Positions 40,979 through 53,000 of a DNA stretch of 64,000 bases are shown here, one piece after another. Below the pieces are notes generated by a model that did no database searches, was not told the origin of the DNA, and was given only the letters and a program-made list of their open reading frames with translations. The stretch's first letter is position 1. Every line of letters begins with the position of its first letter. Source of the DNA: Metarhizium brunneum. Lineage: Eukaryota; Ascomycota; Sordariomycetes; Hypocreales; Clavicipitaceae. Where the stretch lies: the NCBI RefSeq assembly GCF_013426205.1, contig NC_089427.1, forward strand, positions 248,001 through 312,000, written 5' to 3'. Both the position numbers and the translations under genes were made by a program.

Positions 40979-43424
40979 GGCAAGTAGGTTCAGGACACAA
41001 TATGCAGGGCCGTGGGTGGTGATAATGTCGAACTTGCATCAAGTCCACTCTGCACAACACAGATAGTTACAAGCGCTTGGATATCTCTTGGTTCCCATCG
41101 ACACCTTTTACCTAGACATGGTGCCGACTCAGAAAGGGGGTCCTGCATGAATAAATTGCCCCCTGTCCCTTCCTGGTCTGTAACACCAGACGTTATGCGT
41201 TTCGAGATACCTTGCGGTAAATGCAGCAAATGTGAGAGATAATATAACATAGTTTCGCGCTAGGGTTCAGATAAATCAAATCCACATAAAAATAGTGATT
41301 TGCATACCGGCCCGGAAGATGAGGCCGTTGAGCTTTTGTCTTCGATTTTGCTCATCTTATCGTCGCTCGTAATATAATGACTGGAGCTATTTAACCAGTT
41401 CGTCAACCAAGGACTAATCGAGTCCCCAGCTTCGTAGCTCAATTCTCCACGCACAACGTCCTATCTACTTGGGAAAGATCCCTGTCCCGGGCCACGTGTG
41501 CATAGACTAGGCCAGTTTTCAAGTTCTATGTGGCAGGTACTGTCGACCTTTCAATATCAAGTCGTAGGACAAAGAGACGGCAGTGTCTTGTTTTTGCGGC
41601 AACTACACCTGCACTAGACAGGTCTTTCTTGATCTGGCAGACAACTACAGCTGGGAGCACACCTAATATCCTGAATCTGTGTCCCCATTTCACATGGCAA
41701 CTAGGACAACAACTTGACACGTTGTGTTGCCAAGAATTGTGGTTCTGAGTGCAGTGATGCATATGCCACGGCAATTTAACGGTAACGCGTCAGTGGTTGT
41801 AACGGTACAAGGGCACGAGTAAGGTCGAGTGCGGCCTGAATAAGGTGATCACTCACAATGATGGAAATAGACGTCCTAAAACAAGAACCCTGACAAGGCT
41901 ATTTACATAATTAAACTGCCTTTATTAATAAAACACGTAAGCGCTTTTACTACTAAGTGGAAAGTAGCAATAGTAGTCAATATAGAAGAAGAGTAATGTT
42001 CCAAAGCTATTGATTAATAATAAGTCTTATAACGTGACACGTAGCCATAATAGGCCATTTCATTCACCAGCCACAACACCCATACAATCAGAGTTTATAC
42101 AGTGTATGTCATGTAAATATCAATTCGGTCGACTTGGCTATTACAGCCATTACTCCTCAGATTTGGGCTGTATTATTTCAGTGAATACGCGGCGCTCTCA
42201 ATACATATAATTGGCTGTCAGAATTACCTGTTTGGATCCTAAAGCCCAGGCTACAAAATAAATTGGTTGTTCACAAGGCTTTAGAAGCTCCGTCTCCGGC
42301 TATCTAGGCCGATCTCTCCTAATATTCCCCCACGCAGAGATATCCGACACCACATGCAGTGATATGGACTCGTGGAGCCCTTGGGTATACCGTCATCTTC
42401 ACAATGGACTGCACGACGGGCCATGGGGTAACTAAACGTTCGATGCCCTTTATCAAGGTTTCCCATGGCTGATAAAATGGTAAAAAAAGACACATTGCAT
42501 GTTTCAATTAGATATTGATAGTGAACCTGTGGGGCATTCCTCACTACTCTCTACACAGTCTGGAGTACGGGCCTGCGAATGAGCCTTCCTTGTGCCGGAA
42601 GGGTTACGTATTTATCGTGATGTGCCGTGTACAAAAGCATAAATTGCTTACTCCAACATGTTATGCCTCACAATGCTTTCCGGATAACGCATAGCCTAGA
42701 ATGTGGTGGAATGGGTTACTGACTAATGGCATGACGGTGCCGCGTGTGGGCATGAGTCTTGTTTGTCCTTGAAATAGAGTTGAGCATAGCAACGTGGCTG
42801 GGAAATCACTAGGATACCCAAGGTGGCTTCCGATGCCACAAAGACTACTAATACTCGTCATTGGTATTCCGCTCACTGCTGCTGGCCTCGGTGCCGACTC
42901 GCATACACCCAGCCCCCAGCCGTCATGGCTGCTTACCCGTCGTGCCGTCCCATCCCGGCCGGGGGGCGACGGAAATCCTCGGCCAGAAGCTGAATGTGCC
43001 ACCAGACCTTTTTTAAGGCGGTTGAGCTGCGGTGCTCATGGGTCCCCTTTCCTAGTGCTTACTTTGGTTGTCCACATTAACCATGGTTCTGATGCCTGGT
43101 TCTGCAGCCGTGTCAGCTGGGTAACACTGATGTAACCCTGTGGCTAAATAAACGACGGACCCCCTCTTTTGGACAATATCGGCTTGGTACCGGACATGGC
43201 AGATCATGGAGCTTGGTCGTGTGCCTCCGCCGAGGTGCTTTGAAAATGCCATCATTTTTTCTTGGGAGAACCCTGGCATACAATGTTCAGATCCCCCCCC
43301 AAAAAAGCCGGGCACTTGCTGCTAACATCTATGAGCGCTTCGTTATGAGGAATCGATTTCGTCTGTAGTTGTCGCTCAAACCGACCCAAGGCCTAGAGAA
43401 TAAAGGCGGACACAAATCGCCACG
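40979..43424. other. Gene-poor 2.4-kb region with LTR-like sequence
   Basis: No supported gene. The AT-rich stretch 41.88-42.2 kb follows an LTR-like start at 41798. Frames near 42.7-43.1 kb carry no recognisable motif. Confidence 0.4.
41798..42050 (+). mobile_element. Possible degenerate LTR (second family)
   Basis: Begins TGTAACGGTACAAGGGCACG and becomes AT-rich (tttattaataaaacacgtaa, tagtcaatatagaagaagag). The start resembles fungal gypsy-type LTR ends as I remember them. The right boundary is a guess. Confidence 0.25.
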
Positions 43425-44868
43425 ATGCCCGCCCATCAATATTACTACCAAACCCCGGGCCATAACATCGCTGCGGGCGTCGTTCTCTCCTCCATGGTCC
43501 TGATTGTCGTTGGGGCGAGATTCTGGACGCGACTGTGGTACAGGCAGGGCATTAAAGCCGATGACCTCTTGATCATACCAGCTACTGTAGGATCTCTATC
43601 CGCGATTCCAGCGACGTGCCTCGTGGGTCGGGATAGGACCAGGCGACTCCAACAGAGACATCTGCTGACCGCAAAGCCATTGTCCGTGTTTAGGTCCTGA
43701 CGGTAGCTACGGGCATTCTCATCGTCTACGGAACCGCCCACCATGCCATCGCTCATCGCACCGAGATCCCCGCCGAACATGCAAAGAATCCACTGGCAGT
43801 TCACTCGGACCAGTTGACTCTGACGTCCAAGGTACGTCGACGACACGTGGAAAGTGCCGTCGTCAATTCCTGACGTGTTGCGGCAGATTGAATACCCAAT
43901 CTCGGTGATGCTCCCGGTAATATTGGGCTGCACCAAACTCAGCTTCCTGTTGTTCTACAAGCGCATCTTTGCGGCTCGTAGCAGGGGAGCCGTCAACATG
44001 GTCCTCGTCGGATTCATGGTGCTCATCGGCCTGTGGACGGTGGCGTTTTTCTTCGCCACAGTCTTTTATTGCAAGACCAACTTCTTTGCCATTTGGGGCT
44101 CGGCACTGGACCTGATGACCTTTTGCACCAAGGGCATGCTCAGGTCATTGGCGCTGTGTATATCCGACTTCATCACCGACGTCTTCATTATTGTCTTTCC
44201 GATTCCGTTGGTGAGTGTTGCAGAAATCCGAATAGCCACCCCAGCCACTAGATGAAGCTCAAGACGAACCGTTCATGATGTAGATATATCGGTTGGAACT
44301 CTCGCCAAAGAAGAAAGCTGCGACGGCTGGGATATTCCTCCTTGGCGCGGTGTGAGCACCCCATGCACGGAACGCCACGGCTCTTTGAAAGTTGACACGG
44401 CGTACTAGAACTGTTGCAACCTCTCTCGCGCGAATGATTACCACCATACGCATAGTCAAGGCTGGTTTCGACCCGAATGAGGATGAAGTTTGTACGTCGC
44501 CCTGGAGACGAAGCATGTTTCTTTTAAGCCGTTTTCTGACTCTACAACTAGTCGTCATTACGACGTGGGTATACTGGGGGATGGTGGAATGCAGCACGGG
44601 TATTCTGGCGGCTTGTCTTCCCACTTTGTCCTTCTTCACCAGGTCGGTCGTGTTCGAACGGCCGTGGGACACGCTTGCCAGTGCGTTTGGTACCAGGCCT
44701 CGAAGCTCTCCGGCTAGAGATGATAGTCTTTCAGAAAGAATTCGGGAGGAGGCCACATTGCCATACAAGGCCGGGCATGGTGGCGCCGTCCAGGCACACT
44801 CCAAGCCAAGGCCTTCACATGACACTACCGAGGAGGCCTATGAGATGACGAATGGACGGCCCGTGTGA
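43425..44868 (+). CDS. PTH11-like integral membrane protein (rhodopsin domain)
   Basis: Seven-helix protein of 363 residues. Exons are 43425-43586, 43694-43831, 43887-44210, 44284-44351, 44409-44491 and 44552-44868. The first helix is GVVLSSMVLIVVGARFWTRL, followed by the family motif ADDLLIIPAT. IEYPISVMLPVILGCTKLSF and LFYKRIF are also typical. FITDVFIIVFPIPL is the conserved helix (usual form DxxILxLPIPxxW). Exon 6 contains TTWVYWGMVECSTGILAACLP, where WxxxEcstgIiaacLP is diagnostic of this fungal family. It lacks the CFEM domain found in some relatives. The C-terminal ~80 residues are cytosolic and polar. It may act as a receptor at the cell surface; the ligand is unknown. Confidence 0.85.
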
Positions 44869-45291
44869 GGGGATGTAGATGGCTGATATCATGTTGGTAG
44901 CGGCATTAATCTTTATAAACAAAGAAATGAGTTATGATGGCAATCTCGATGCGTTTTCCCTACTTGGCTACCATGTCCCATGTCACGACATGTACTGAGC
45001 GTGTGCGGAATCCTCCCTCAGTAGCCCGCAGCTAGAACTGATTCTTTTCTCCAAAACCCCCCGCATTGCTCTCCCCAAAGAGGCACAATATTCCCAGGTT
45101 GGTCTGAGGGCGGCTGGACCGGGCCCGGTGGAGTTTCGCCCATGCCGACTTCGTTTACGCCTGCAGCCATCAAGTCTCCCTATCCCAATAAGCACTAACA
45201 CGTCGAAATGTCTTCGTCTTCAGGTAGAGTATAACATGCCTTGCTTCCTCGACATTATACCCGTCTTTTGCACGGCATTCCAAAGAAAAGC
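44869..45291. other. Intergenic spacer, promoter of the FAD monooxygenase
   Basis: Lies between two plus-strand genes. No coding feature is seen. An in-frame upstream ATG exists at 45241. Confidence 0.4.
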
Positions 45292-46772
45292 ATGTCGAAT
45301 CTCAGCGTCCATCGCACACGCATTGCCATCATTGGCGGCGGTCTTGCCGGGACAGTCCTGGCCAACGCTCTCCTGCCAAGGGCCCATCTTGACGTGCACA
45401 TATTCGAAGCAGACGCGTGCTTTTCAGAGCGCGGTGCTGCCATTGGCCTGTCTAGTACCGCACAGTCTGCGCTGAAGCATGTAATTCCCTCGGCTGATGA
45501 GCTCTTGGCCAAGGCTGGGGCTGTCCCCATGAATTCTACCCGGACCATGATTGTAAGCCCTGTACTTTTCCTCCCATGCTGCGTTTCCGTTCTTCACAGT
45601 AGGATATTTGCATATGGTATCGAAGTACTAATACAGAGAAAGGGCTCGGGCGTGGCAGCAGCGTCGTTGGTCCTGGACTTCGCGCGCACAAGTCAGGGCA
45701 AGGTTGTTCATCGAGGGTCCCTGCTCCGCGAGCTTCTGTCCGGCTTACCCTCCAGCATGTTACACACGGGCAAGAAACTGATGGACATGAATTCGAGTGA
45801 TGATGGGATCGAACTGACCTTTGAAGATGGATACATGGCCAGATTCGATGCAGTCGTCGGTGCGGACGGTATATTCAGCAGGGTTCGCGAACATGTCACT
45901 CGGGACCCTGGTGGCGTGTACGCTGCGTCGCCAGCAGGATTCTGGGACTGCAGAAATCTAGTCACAGTTGAAAAGGCCAGGGCCATGCTCGGACAAGACT
46001 TGTTTCGCGTTCATCGTCAGTATGGGTGGATTGGCAACGGGGCGTTCATCATGCACGACGTCCTGGATCACGGACACAAGATTCAGTGTGTAATTTCGGG
46101 CGTGGAAGCAAAACAGGCCAAGCATAGAGCTACTCCTTTATCGAGGCATGACTTGAACTTGGTGCTAAAAGATTGGCTCGATGGCCCCATTGCCAAGGGC
46201 ATGATCGAGGTACGTTTTTGAAGGCTCTTGTCTTACCAACGGAACGGCAGCTTGGACCTGCCCTTGAACATGGCTCTGTCTTACTTCCCTGGCACAAACC
46301 ACTGACAATGTATTTAATCACTTCTTTTCAGCTCGTACTTGACCAGGACAACCCGCAACGCTTCTCGCAGTGGGAGCACAAGTCAACACCGACATATAGC
46401 AACGGCAGGACGTGCATCATGGGCGACGCAGCTCACGCGACGACTCCTTGGCAGGGCTATGGACTCGGCCTGGCCATTGAAGATGCCGTCATTCTCAGCA
46501 CTCTGCTGGCCGAGTCATCTTGTCGAGGTATCAACGCTGCCTTGCAGGCATATGATGCCGTACGGAGGCCCAGATGCCAGATGCTCATCGACTCGAGCAG
46601 GGGCACTGGACGAATTCTCTGCGGACAGGATGGCTACGCAGGCCTGGACCCTGGGAGATTGAAGCAGGTGCTCGCTCCGCGGTGGGATTTCATACACGGC
46701 CTAGATATCGAAGCTCACAAACAAGACGCGTTGGGTGCGCTGAAAGAATTACAAGCATCGACGATGGAATGA
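45292..46772 (+). CDS. FAD-dependent monooxygenase (salicylate-hydroxylase-like, class A)
   Basis: Flavoprotein hydroxylase of 424 residues. Exons are 45292-45552, 45637-46209 and 46332-46772. The start MSNLSVHRTRIAIIGG is chosen to place the FAD motif IAIIGGGLAGTVLANALL at residues ~11-28. An upstream ATG at 45241 would add 17 residues. The DG motif region is AVVGADGIFSRVREHV, and the second FAD motif is CIMGDAAHATTPWQGYGLG with GLAIEDA. These three motifs define the group that hydroxylates aromatic or polyketide rings with NAD(P)H. It follows the PTH11-like gene on the same strand. The substrate is unknown. Confidence 0.87.
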
Positions 46773-47061
46773 AGCTGGCTTGCAATATTTCGCAGCATCA
46801 AGTAGTACGCCAAGGAATATATATCCGCGTTTGCTGGCCTTTTGAAAAATTAGACTGGACATGTGCGTGTGAAATAGCACCAGTGACAGCAACCACAGCA
46901 CGAGCATGATGAAGACATGGAGTAAGAGTACACATATAGTATTAGTAATATTAGTGATTTCAGTAAAGGAAAAAAATACTAGAAGTAGTCTGGTAATAGT
47001 AGTAGTAGTAGTACAATCACGCCAGTTATGCTGTATGCAATCGCTATGCCTCCAAGCCCTT
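46773..47061. other. Convergent 3' ends
   Basis: Shared 3' region of the FAD monooxygenase and gt4C. It includes (TAG)n-like runs near 46935-47010 (agtattagtaatattagtga, gtagtagtagtag). No gene is seen. Confidence 0.4.
46935..47012 (+). repeat. Imperfect (TAG/TAA) triplet microsatellite
   Basis: Runs such as atagtattagtaatattagt and tagtagtagtagtagtac lie in the common 3' region of the two convergent genes. Confidence 0.4.
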
Positions 47062-50000
47062 TTATCCCGGGGCCCAGTTCGTAAATCCAGTCGCGGCCGT
47101 CTGTCCGGCAAAATACAACTCGCCCGTATGTACAACCTGCAGCGTAGACGACTGCGACACCCTCCCGCTCTCGAGGTCACTCGGCGTCGGGGCCATCTTC
47201 TCCGTCGTCACGCCGTGGTCCTCCCTCTTGACGCTCTTCTCCAGCAACTCGGCGTCCTCGAGCACGGCCGAGTTTTCCACCCCGACCACGCCCTCGTCCA
47301 CGTACCTCATGGGCAGCGGCGACGAAAACTCGGTATACTTCCTCCTCTTGTTGCCCTTGGCCATGTCGGCGCGCATCCTCGCCGTGTGCCACTGGATCCA
47401 GTACATTTGCTCGTGCTCCCGCAGGTACCGCTCGCCGTGGAAGCTCTGCAGCACGACCTCGCGCGACAGGAGGCCGAGCTTGCGCCGGTCCTCGGTCTTG
47501 GCGTACATGCGCTCGTAGAGGCGCTCGACGTCGTCGGGGGCGATCTCCTCGGGCAGGCTCTGCGGCTGGTCCTCGCCGTCGACGAACTTGGTCCAGGGGC
47601 CGACCATGCAGAGGATGTTGAGCTGGGCGCGGGCGAGGGCGACGGGGTCGTTGGGCGCGACGACCTCGCCGTACCGCTGCTCGGCGTCGTTGGGGTCCGT
47701 CATGACGAGGGCCGTGGCGCCGACCTCGGTCGCGACAATGGGCACGCCCGCGAGCGCGGCCTCGCCAATGGCCAGCGGGAGGCCCTCGGAGATGGACGAG
47801 TTCATGAAGATCCACGCGTCCTTGAGGACCTCTTTCGGCTTGCCGAAGCCGGCGAGGATGACGTTCTCCGACAGGTTGTTCTTGACGATGAGCTTGGCCA
47901 TCTCGAGCGCGTACGACGGCTGCCGGTCCTTGGCGCCGTACACCATGAGCCGGTAGTCCTTGAAGCCGTAGCGGTTGACGATGATGTCGGCCGCCAGGAT
48001 GGCCGTCTTGATGCCCTTGATGAACTGGACGTTGGAGAGCATCACGGCCGTCGGCTTGCTCGTGCGCACCTTGTCGATGGGCTCGAACGAGTCCATGTTG
48101 CTGATGCCGTTGACAATGGGGTCGATCTTGCGGCTGAACAGGTTGCGGTTGCAAATGTTGCCCCTGTCGCTGCCGATTTCCGTTTCCCACATGCTGCTCG
48201 ACGGTTAGTTTTGCAAGTCGCGAGTGCACGTCTACGAGACAGGGCCCATGGACACTTACGGGTTGAACAGCGAGGTACACGGCGTGATGACATCGGCGTG
48301 AAAGTAGGACAGGCGGCTGGCCAGGCGGATGCCGTGGAGCAGCATCGACTGCACCGAGAGCGGCAGCTCGCACTGCGCCGGGCTGATGTTGAGGCACGAC
48401 TCGCGCCAGAGGATGGCGTGGTCCCAGATGCCAAAGGTGACGCCGCGGCGGTATTTCAGAATAATGCCCAGCAGGCTGCTGATGCCGTGGTGCGTGCTCT
48501 GGAAGACGCGCGGGCACTCGTCGGGGATGCGCACGGAGAAGATGAAGAAGTAGGCAATGTAGATGCCCAGCGCCTCGCGAAAGTCGAACAGGGTCGGGCG
48601 CGCAATGTCGAAGCACTCGGCGGGATCCTGGATGTTGGGGTCGTCGTACGACACGAGCCAGGCCTCGACCCAGGCCTCCTCGACCTGCTTGGACGACCAC
48701 GTCGTGTTGTAGTCCTTGCTCTCAAAGTACTTGGACATGGACAGCATCACGTTGGTGCAGGTGGCCAGCGTCGCGCGCGTGTAGTCGCGGGTGCGCGCGC
48801 CCTTGACAAAGGCCTTGAGCAGCGGCACAAAGACGCGCGTGATGTCTCGCTGGACGTCGGTGTCGCGGATGTTGTCGTCCACCTCGGACTGCAGGATGTT
48901 GTCGATGAGCCCGTGGTTGGCCGTCTTGCCGTCGAGCCCCCAGAGCGGCAGCAGCTTGAGCGACTGGACATTCTTCTCGATCTGGAAGCGCGGGATGCCG
49001 TACTCGTTGGCACACTCGGCCATGACGTGGTTCCGGATGGTGCCATGGCCGTTGACCAGGTCGCGCCGGCAGTTGGACACGCCGCCGGGCGCCTCGGGCC
49101 AGCAGCCAATGTCGTTGACGATGACGGACACGCGGTCCTTGGTGTCGCTGTAGCAGTCCTGCGGCCGGTTGGTGACCTGGTTGGCGTCCTTGCCGAGTCC
49201 CATGGTGTACAGGTCGGCGGAGCGGATGGGAAGCAGGCAGACCTCGGACACGTCCGTCTCGAGCTCGATGGCGGCCACGATCTGGTCAATGTCGTCGAGG
49301 GCCGCCCGCGCGCCGTCGAGGTTGCCGCCGTCCCGCGCGCGCCAGTACGTCCGCAGGATGGGCTCCTCGCGCAGGATCATCTCGTCCATCCAGCACGCCG
49401 TCACCGCATCCAGGTCCCCCTTGAGCCAGACGCTCCAGAGCTCGGTGCGCGATCGCCAAGTTGCCACGGGCAGATGCACGCGCCTCGTCCACCACGCCAG
49501 CGAGCCTATGCGCGCCATCATGGACAGCTTCGTGCTCGCAAACTGCCTCATGATGTTGATCTGGCCCACGCCGTGGTGGATGAGCAGGTCGTCCACGTCA
49601 AACAGGAGATTGCGCGGCCGGCAGAGGAGCACGTCCTCGTCGGGAAACGCCTTGGGCACCACGGCCACAATCGTCTTGTACACGCCGTCCTCGACCAGAT
49701 ACGTCAGTGTCTTGGGGTCCCGCCGGTGGTGGTACTCAATCTCCGTCATGTACGTCTTGTCGCCAATCACTCGCACGATTCGGTGAATCTTCTCCGACGG
49801 CGCCCAGTTGTAGTCCTCGTCCCCCTGGCTCGAAGGCTTGCCCCAAAACACAGACAGCTTGTTGTTGGACGACCGATCTAGGGGCTGAAAGTCGGCGCGA
49901 AGAATGTCGCTGCTGTTCTCCGGCGTCGTCTTGTAGTGGTACGAAAACACCAGCGACTCCGAGTTGAGCATCATGGTGCCGCTCTCCAAACGGCCCTGCT

Positions 50001-53000
50001 TGTCGTAGAAACCCAACGCCCGGCTGTTGGAACTGAAGACGGCTCGGGAGATGGGCCACGAGCGCCTCTTGGCCGAGTCGTAGTTGTATGTAGAAGTAGT
50101 CCCGTCTCGGTCGGTTCTGCTCGCCAGGCGCAGCTTGTCGTCGTACGTGGCCGTGAACAAGGGGGGCTTGTCTTCGGGGGCCTCACGTAGGCGTCCTTCA
50201 AAGACTTCCAAGACCAAGTTGCCATCTTGGCCGTCTCGCGCAAACCCGGTGACGGTTTTTCGAGACAGTTCCACCACAATCGAGTTCTTCTTGATGATGC
50301 GCAGTGCGCCTTTCTGAGTGAGGCGGACGATTCTGGCGGCCGAGGGCCGATGATAGACCAGGAAATAATAAATCCAAAAGTTCCTCGCGGCCCAGCAAAA
50401 CTTCCAAAGCCGGAGAATGATCCAAATTATCGGCCGCCTAAAGTAGAGCCACCCAAGACTGTAATACAGCTCACGTTCAATGTTTGATCCGCCGCCGCTT
50501 ATCAGCGCCACCCATCGGGCAAATGTGACGGGAAGGGCGGTAACGCGTCGAAAGAAGCCGCGCACGAAGCCGTTCGACATGCCGCTAGGGATTTTGACCG
50601 GTCTCAGCTCCGCCGGCGGTAAAGAGTCCTTAAAGTCCATCGGCGGGCTCAGATCCGTCGCCATGTTGGACCGCTGCTTGCAGGCGCGAAAGATTTCCAG
50701 GCCGAGCTGCAGATGGAAGTCAATGGTTTCCACGTCGACGTCCTGGTTGAACTGCCAGTCCTCGTACTCATAGGACGATTTGACTTGCCGCCCGGTAATG
50801 CGACAGACGATGGCCTCCCTCACGCTAGGGGGCAGAGTGTTCCAACCAAGGTCGACATTGAGGTCGAGGGAAAGGCGGCGCAAGAGCTCCGAGTTTGTCT
50901 TGTCCATGGTCTGCCGGAGAGTCTTTACATCCGCCAGTGCCAGCTCGAATTGGATGCGCTTCGACATGGGCGTGGTTCCATGGAGAAAGTGCTCCGCGTG
51001 GACGGCCTGAGAGTGCGTCAGCTCGCCCTCGACGCGGGCCGTGTGGTACATGAGAGACTCGGCAATCATTTGCGCCAGCTGCGTTTGCCATGCGGGCAGT
51101 CGCAGCTCGTAGTCGCCAAAGAAGCCGGCGGTGATTTTGAGCACGTCGCCATCCCTTTGGCTAAACGAAAAGAGATGCTGCAGTCCCGCGTCGATGAAGC
51201 TCTCCCGGTCCACCACGGTGATTTCGACCAGGCCGTCCTCCCAGGCCTGGAAGGCTGTCTGGATAAACTCGCTCGCCCACGAACAGGCCTTGGACGTGGC
51301 GTTGGGCGTCATCAAGCTCCGGACGAGAATGTCGTCAATCTTCTCGCTGAGAAACGAACCGTCGCCGTGCTTAAAAGACGGCCGGGGCGTCTTGACAAAG
51401 CGCCGAATCGATATGCCGGTTTCGATGCCCGGGTCCGCTTCAAGCTTGCGCTGGGCGTAAAACGCGTCCTTGTTCTTGGAGAATTGGAGCGCGGGTGTGG
51501 CCTGCGAAGGGGCGAACCAGTCTTTCCAAGTCCAGAGGAGGGTTCCAAAGGCCGCCAGCAACGCGGCGATATTCTGCGCCACGACATCAGAGTATAGCCA
51601 CCCGGACGTCTTGGGAGCGGCATGCAAGACACAGCCTACGATCAAGCCAACGATGGCGGAGCCAAGAATGATGAAGACGTGGCCGTGTACGTTGGTGGTG
51701 AAGCACCGGTTGAACTGGAACAGTATCACGCCCGTGTAGCCCACAATGTAGAGGTAGTACAGCAGCATCGACTCGGGATTGTCGACGAGAATCCACATGA
51801 GAAGAGTCGTAATGCCAAACAGGATAAGGAGTCTGGCGAGGAGTTCCACCAGCGCGATGCCGAGTTTCTGGTGACGCACCCTCTCCCACTGGTCGGCAAC
51901 ATCCTGCGCGTGCCGGTAGTCGACGAGCTTGTCCTTGGACAGGGTGAACCGAAGAGTCCAGTACTTTTGCAGCGTCAGGTCCAAGACGACGACACCAATC
52001 AAAAAATACAGGACGCAGAAGCAGATGGCGTACCGAGCGCGCGAATCTGTATAGATACTCCGCCCGGGGTGCCCGCCGTTGCTCATAATGATGCCAACCC
52101 ACCGGTCCATCAGCGCGACGAGAAACAGGCCCAGGTTCTGCCCCAGGTCAAACTTGGCATCGCGGAAGAGCATGACGACATTGTGCTCCTTGAGCCCCCG
52201 GGCCAGCTGCTCCTGCTGCTTCTTGGACTCGCCGAGCTGCGTGTACCAGGCGCTGCTAAACGTCTCGGGCAAGTTGCCGTCGGGGTTGGTCTTTTTAAAG
52301 AGCCAGTCTATATAAGGCATACCAGCGGCGACGCGCTTCACAAACGCATCGTTCTTCAGCTCGGCGGCCTTGTCGTCCCGGCCACGTCGCACGTAGCAAG
52401 TGACCGCGTCGCGGAGGGCCTCTTGGGCCATCTTGCTGCGGCCATCCGACTGCTCCGCCGCGCCGCTGCCTTTTTTGGAGCCGAGTTTCGACTCGTACCA
52501 CGTCAGAATGTCCTTTTCCGCAACAAGGGGAATATTCTTCATCCACCCGTTCCACTCGTGGCATAGCTGGCGATACTGGTACAAGAGGAGCAGAATGGTC
52601 ATGTAGGTAATGGGGAGGTAGATGGCGAGGTCGTGACCGTTGACAAAGGTCGTCACGACGGGGGATATGAGAAGCACGGGAATCGTCCGCCACAGCACGG
52701 TGCGCCCCGAGGTCATGGGACTGCCGTGCTGGTGCATCGTGGCCATGATGCCCAGCAGATTGAGGTACGTGGTGACGGCGACGACAAACGCCACAAAGAC
52801 GAGGCCGCTGGTCACGGAGCGGGCAACGGTGAAGCCGACAAAGCCGCCGACGGCAATCAGCAGGGTCAGCATGAAGCCGCCCGACAGACGCTGCACGTGG
52901 AAATGCGTCATGTTGTCGTACGCGTAGTGGTTCAGGTAGTAGGAGCCGGTGCTGCCCACCCAGCCCGTCACACCGGCCGTCACCAGCAGCGAGATGAGCA

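Noticed and set aside
46906..49881. 991-residue open frame on the plus strand antisense to gt4C
   Set aside because: It is a mirror of the GC3-biased codon use of gt4C: rich in Leu, Val, Arg, Gly and His with no domain logic. The minus strand carries the clear GT4 sequence.
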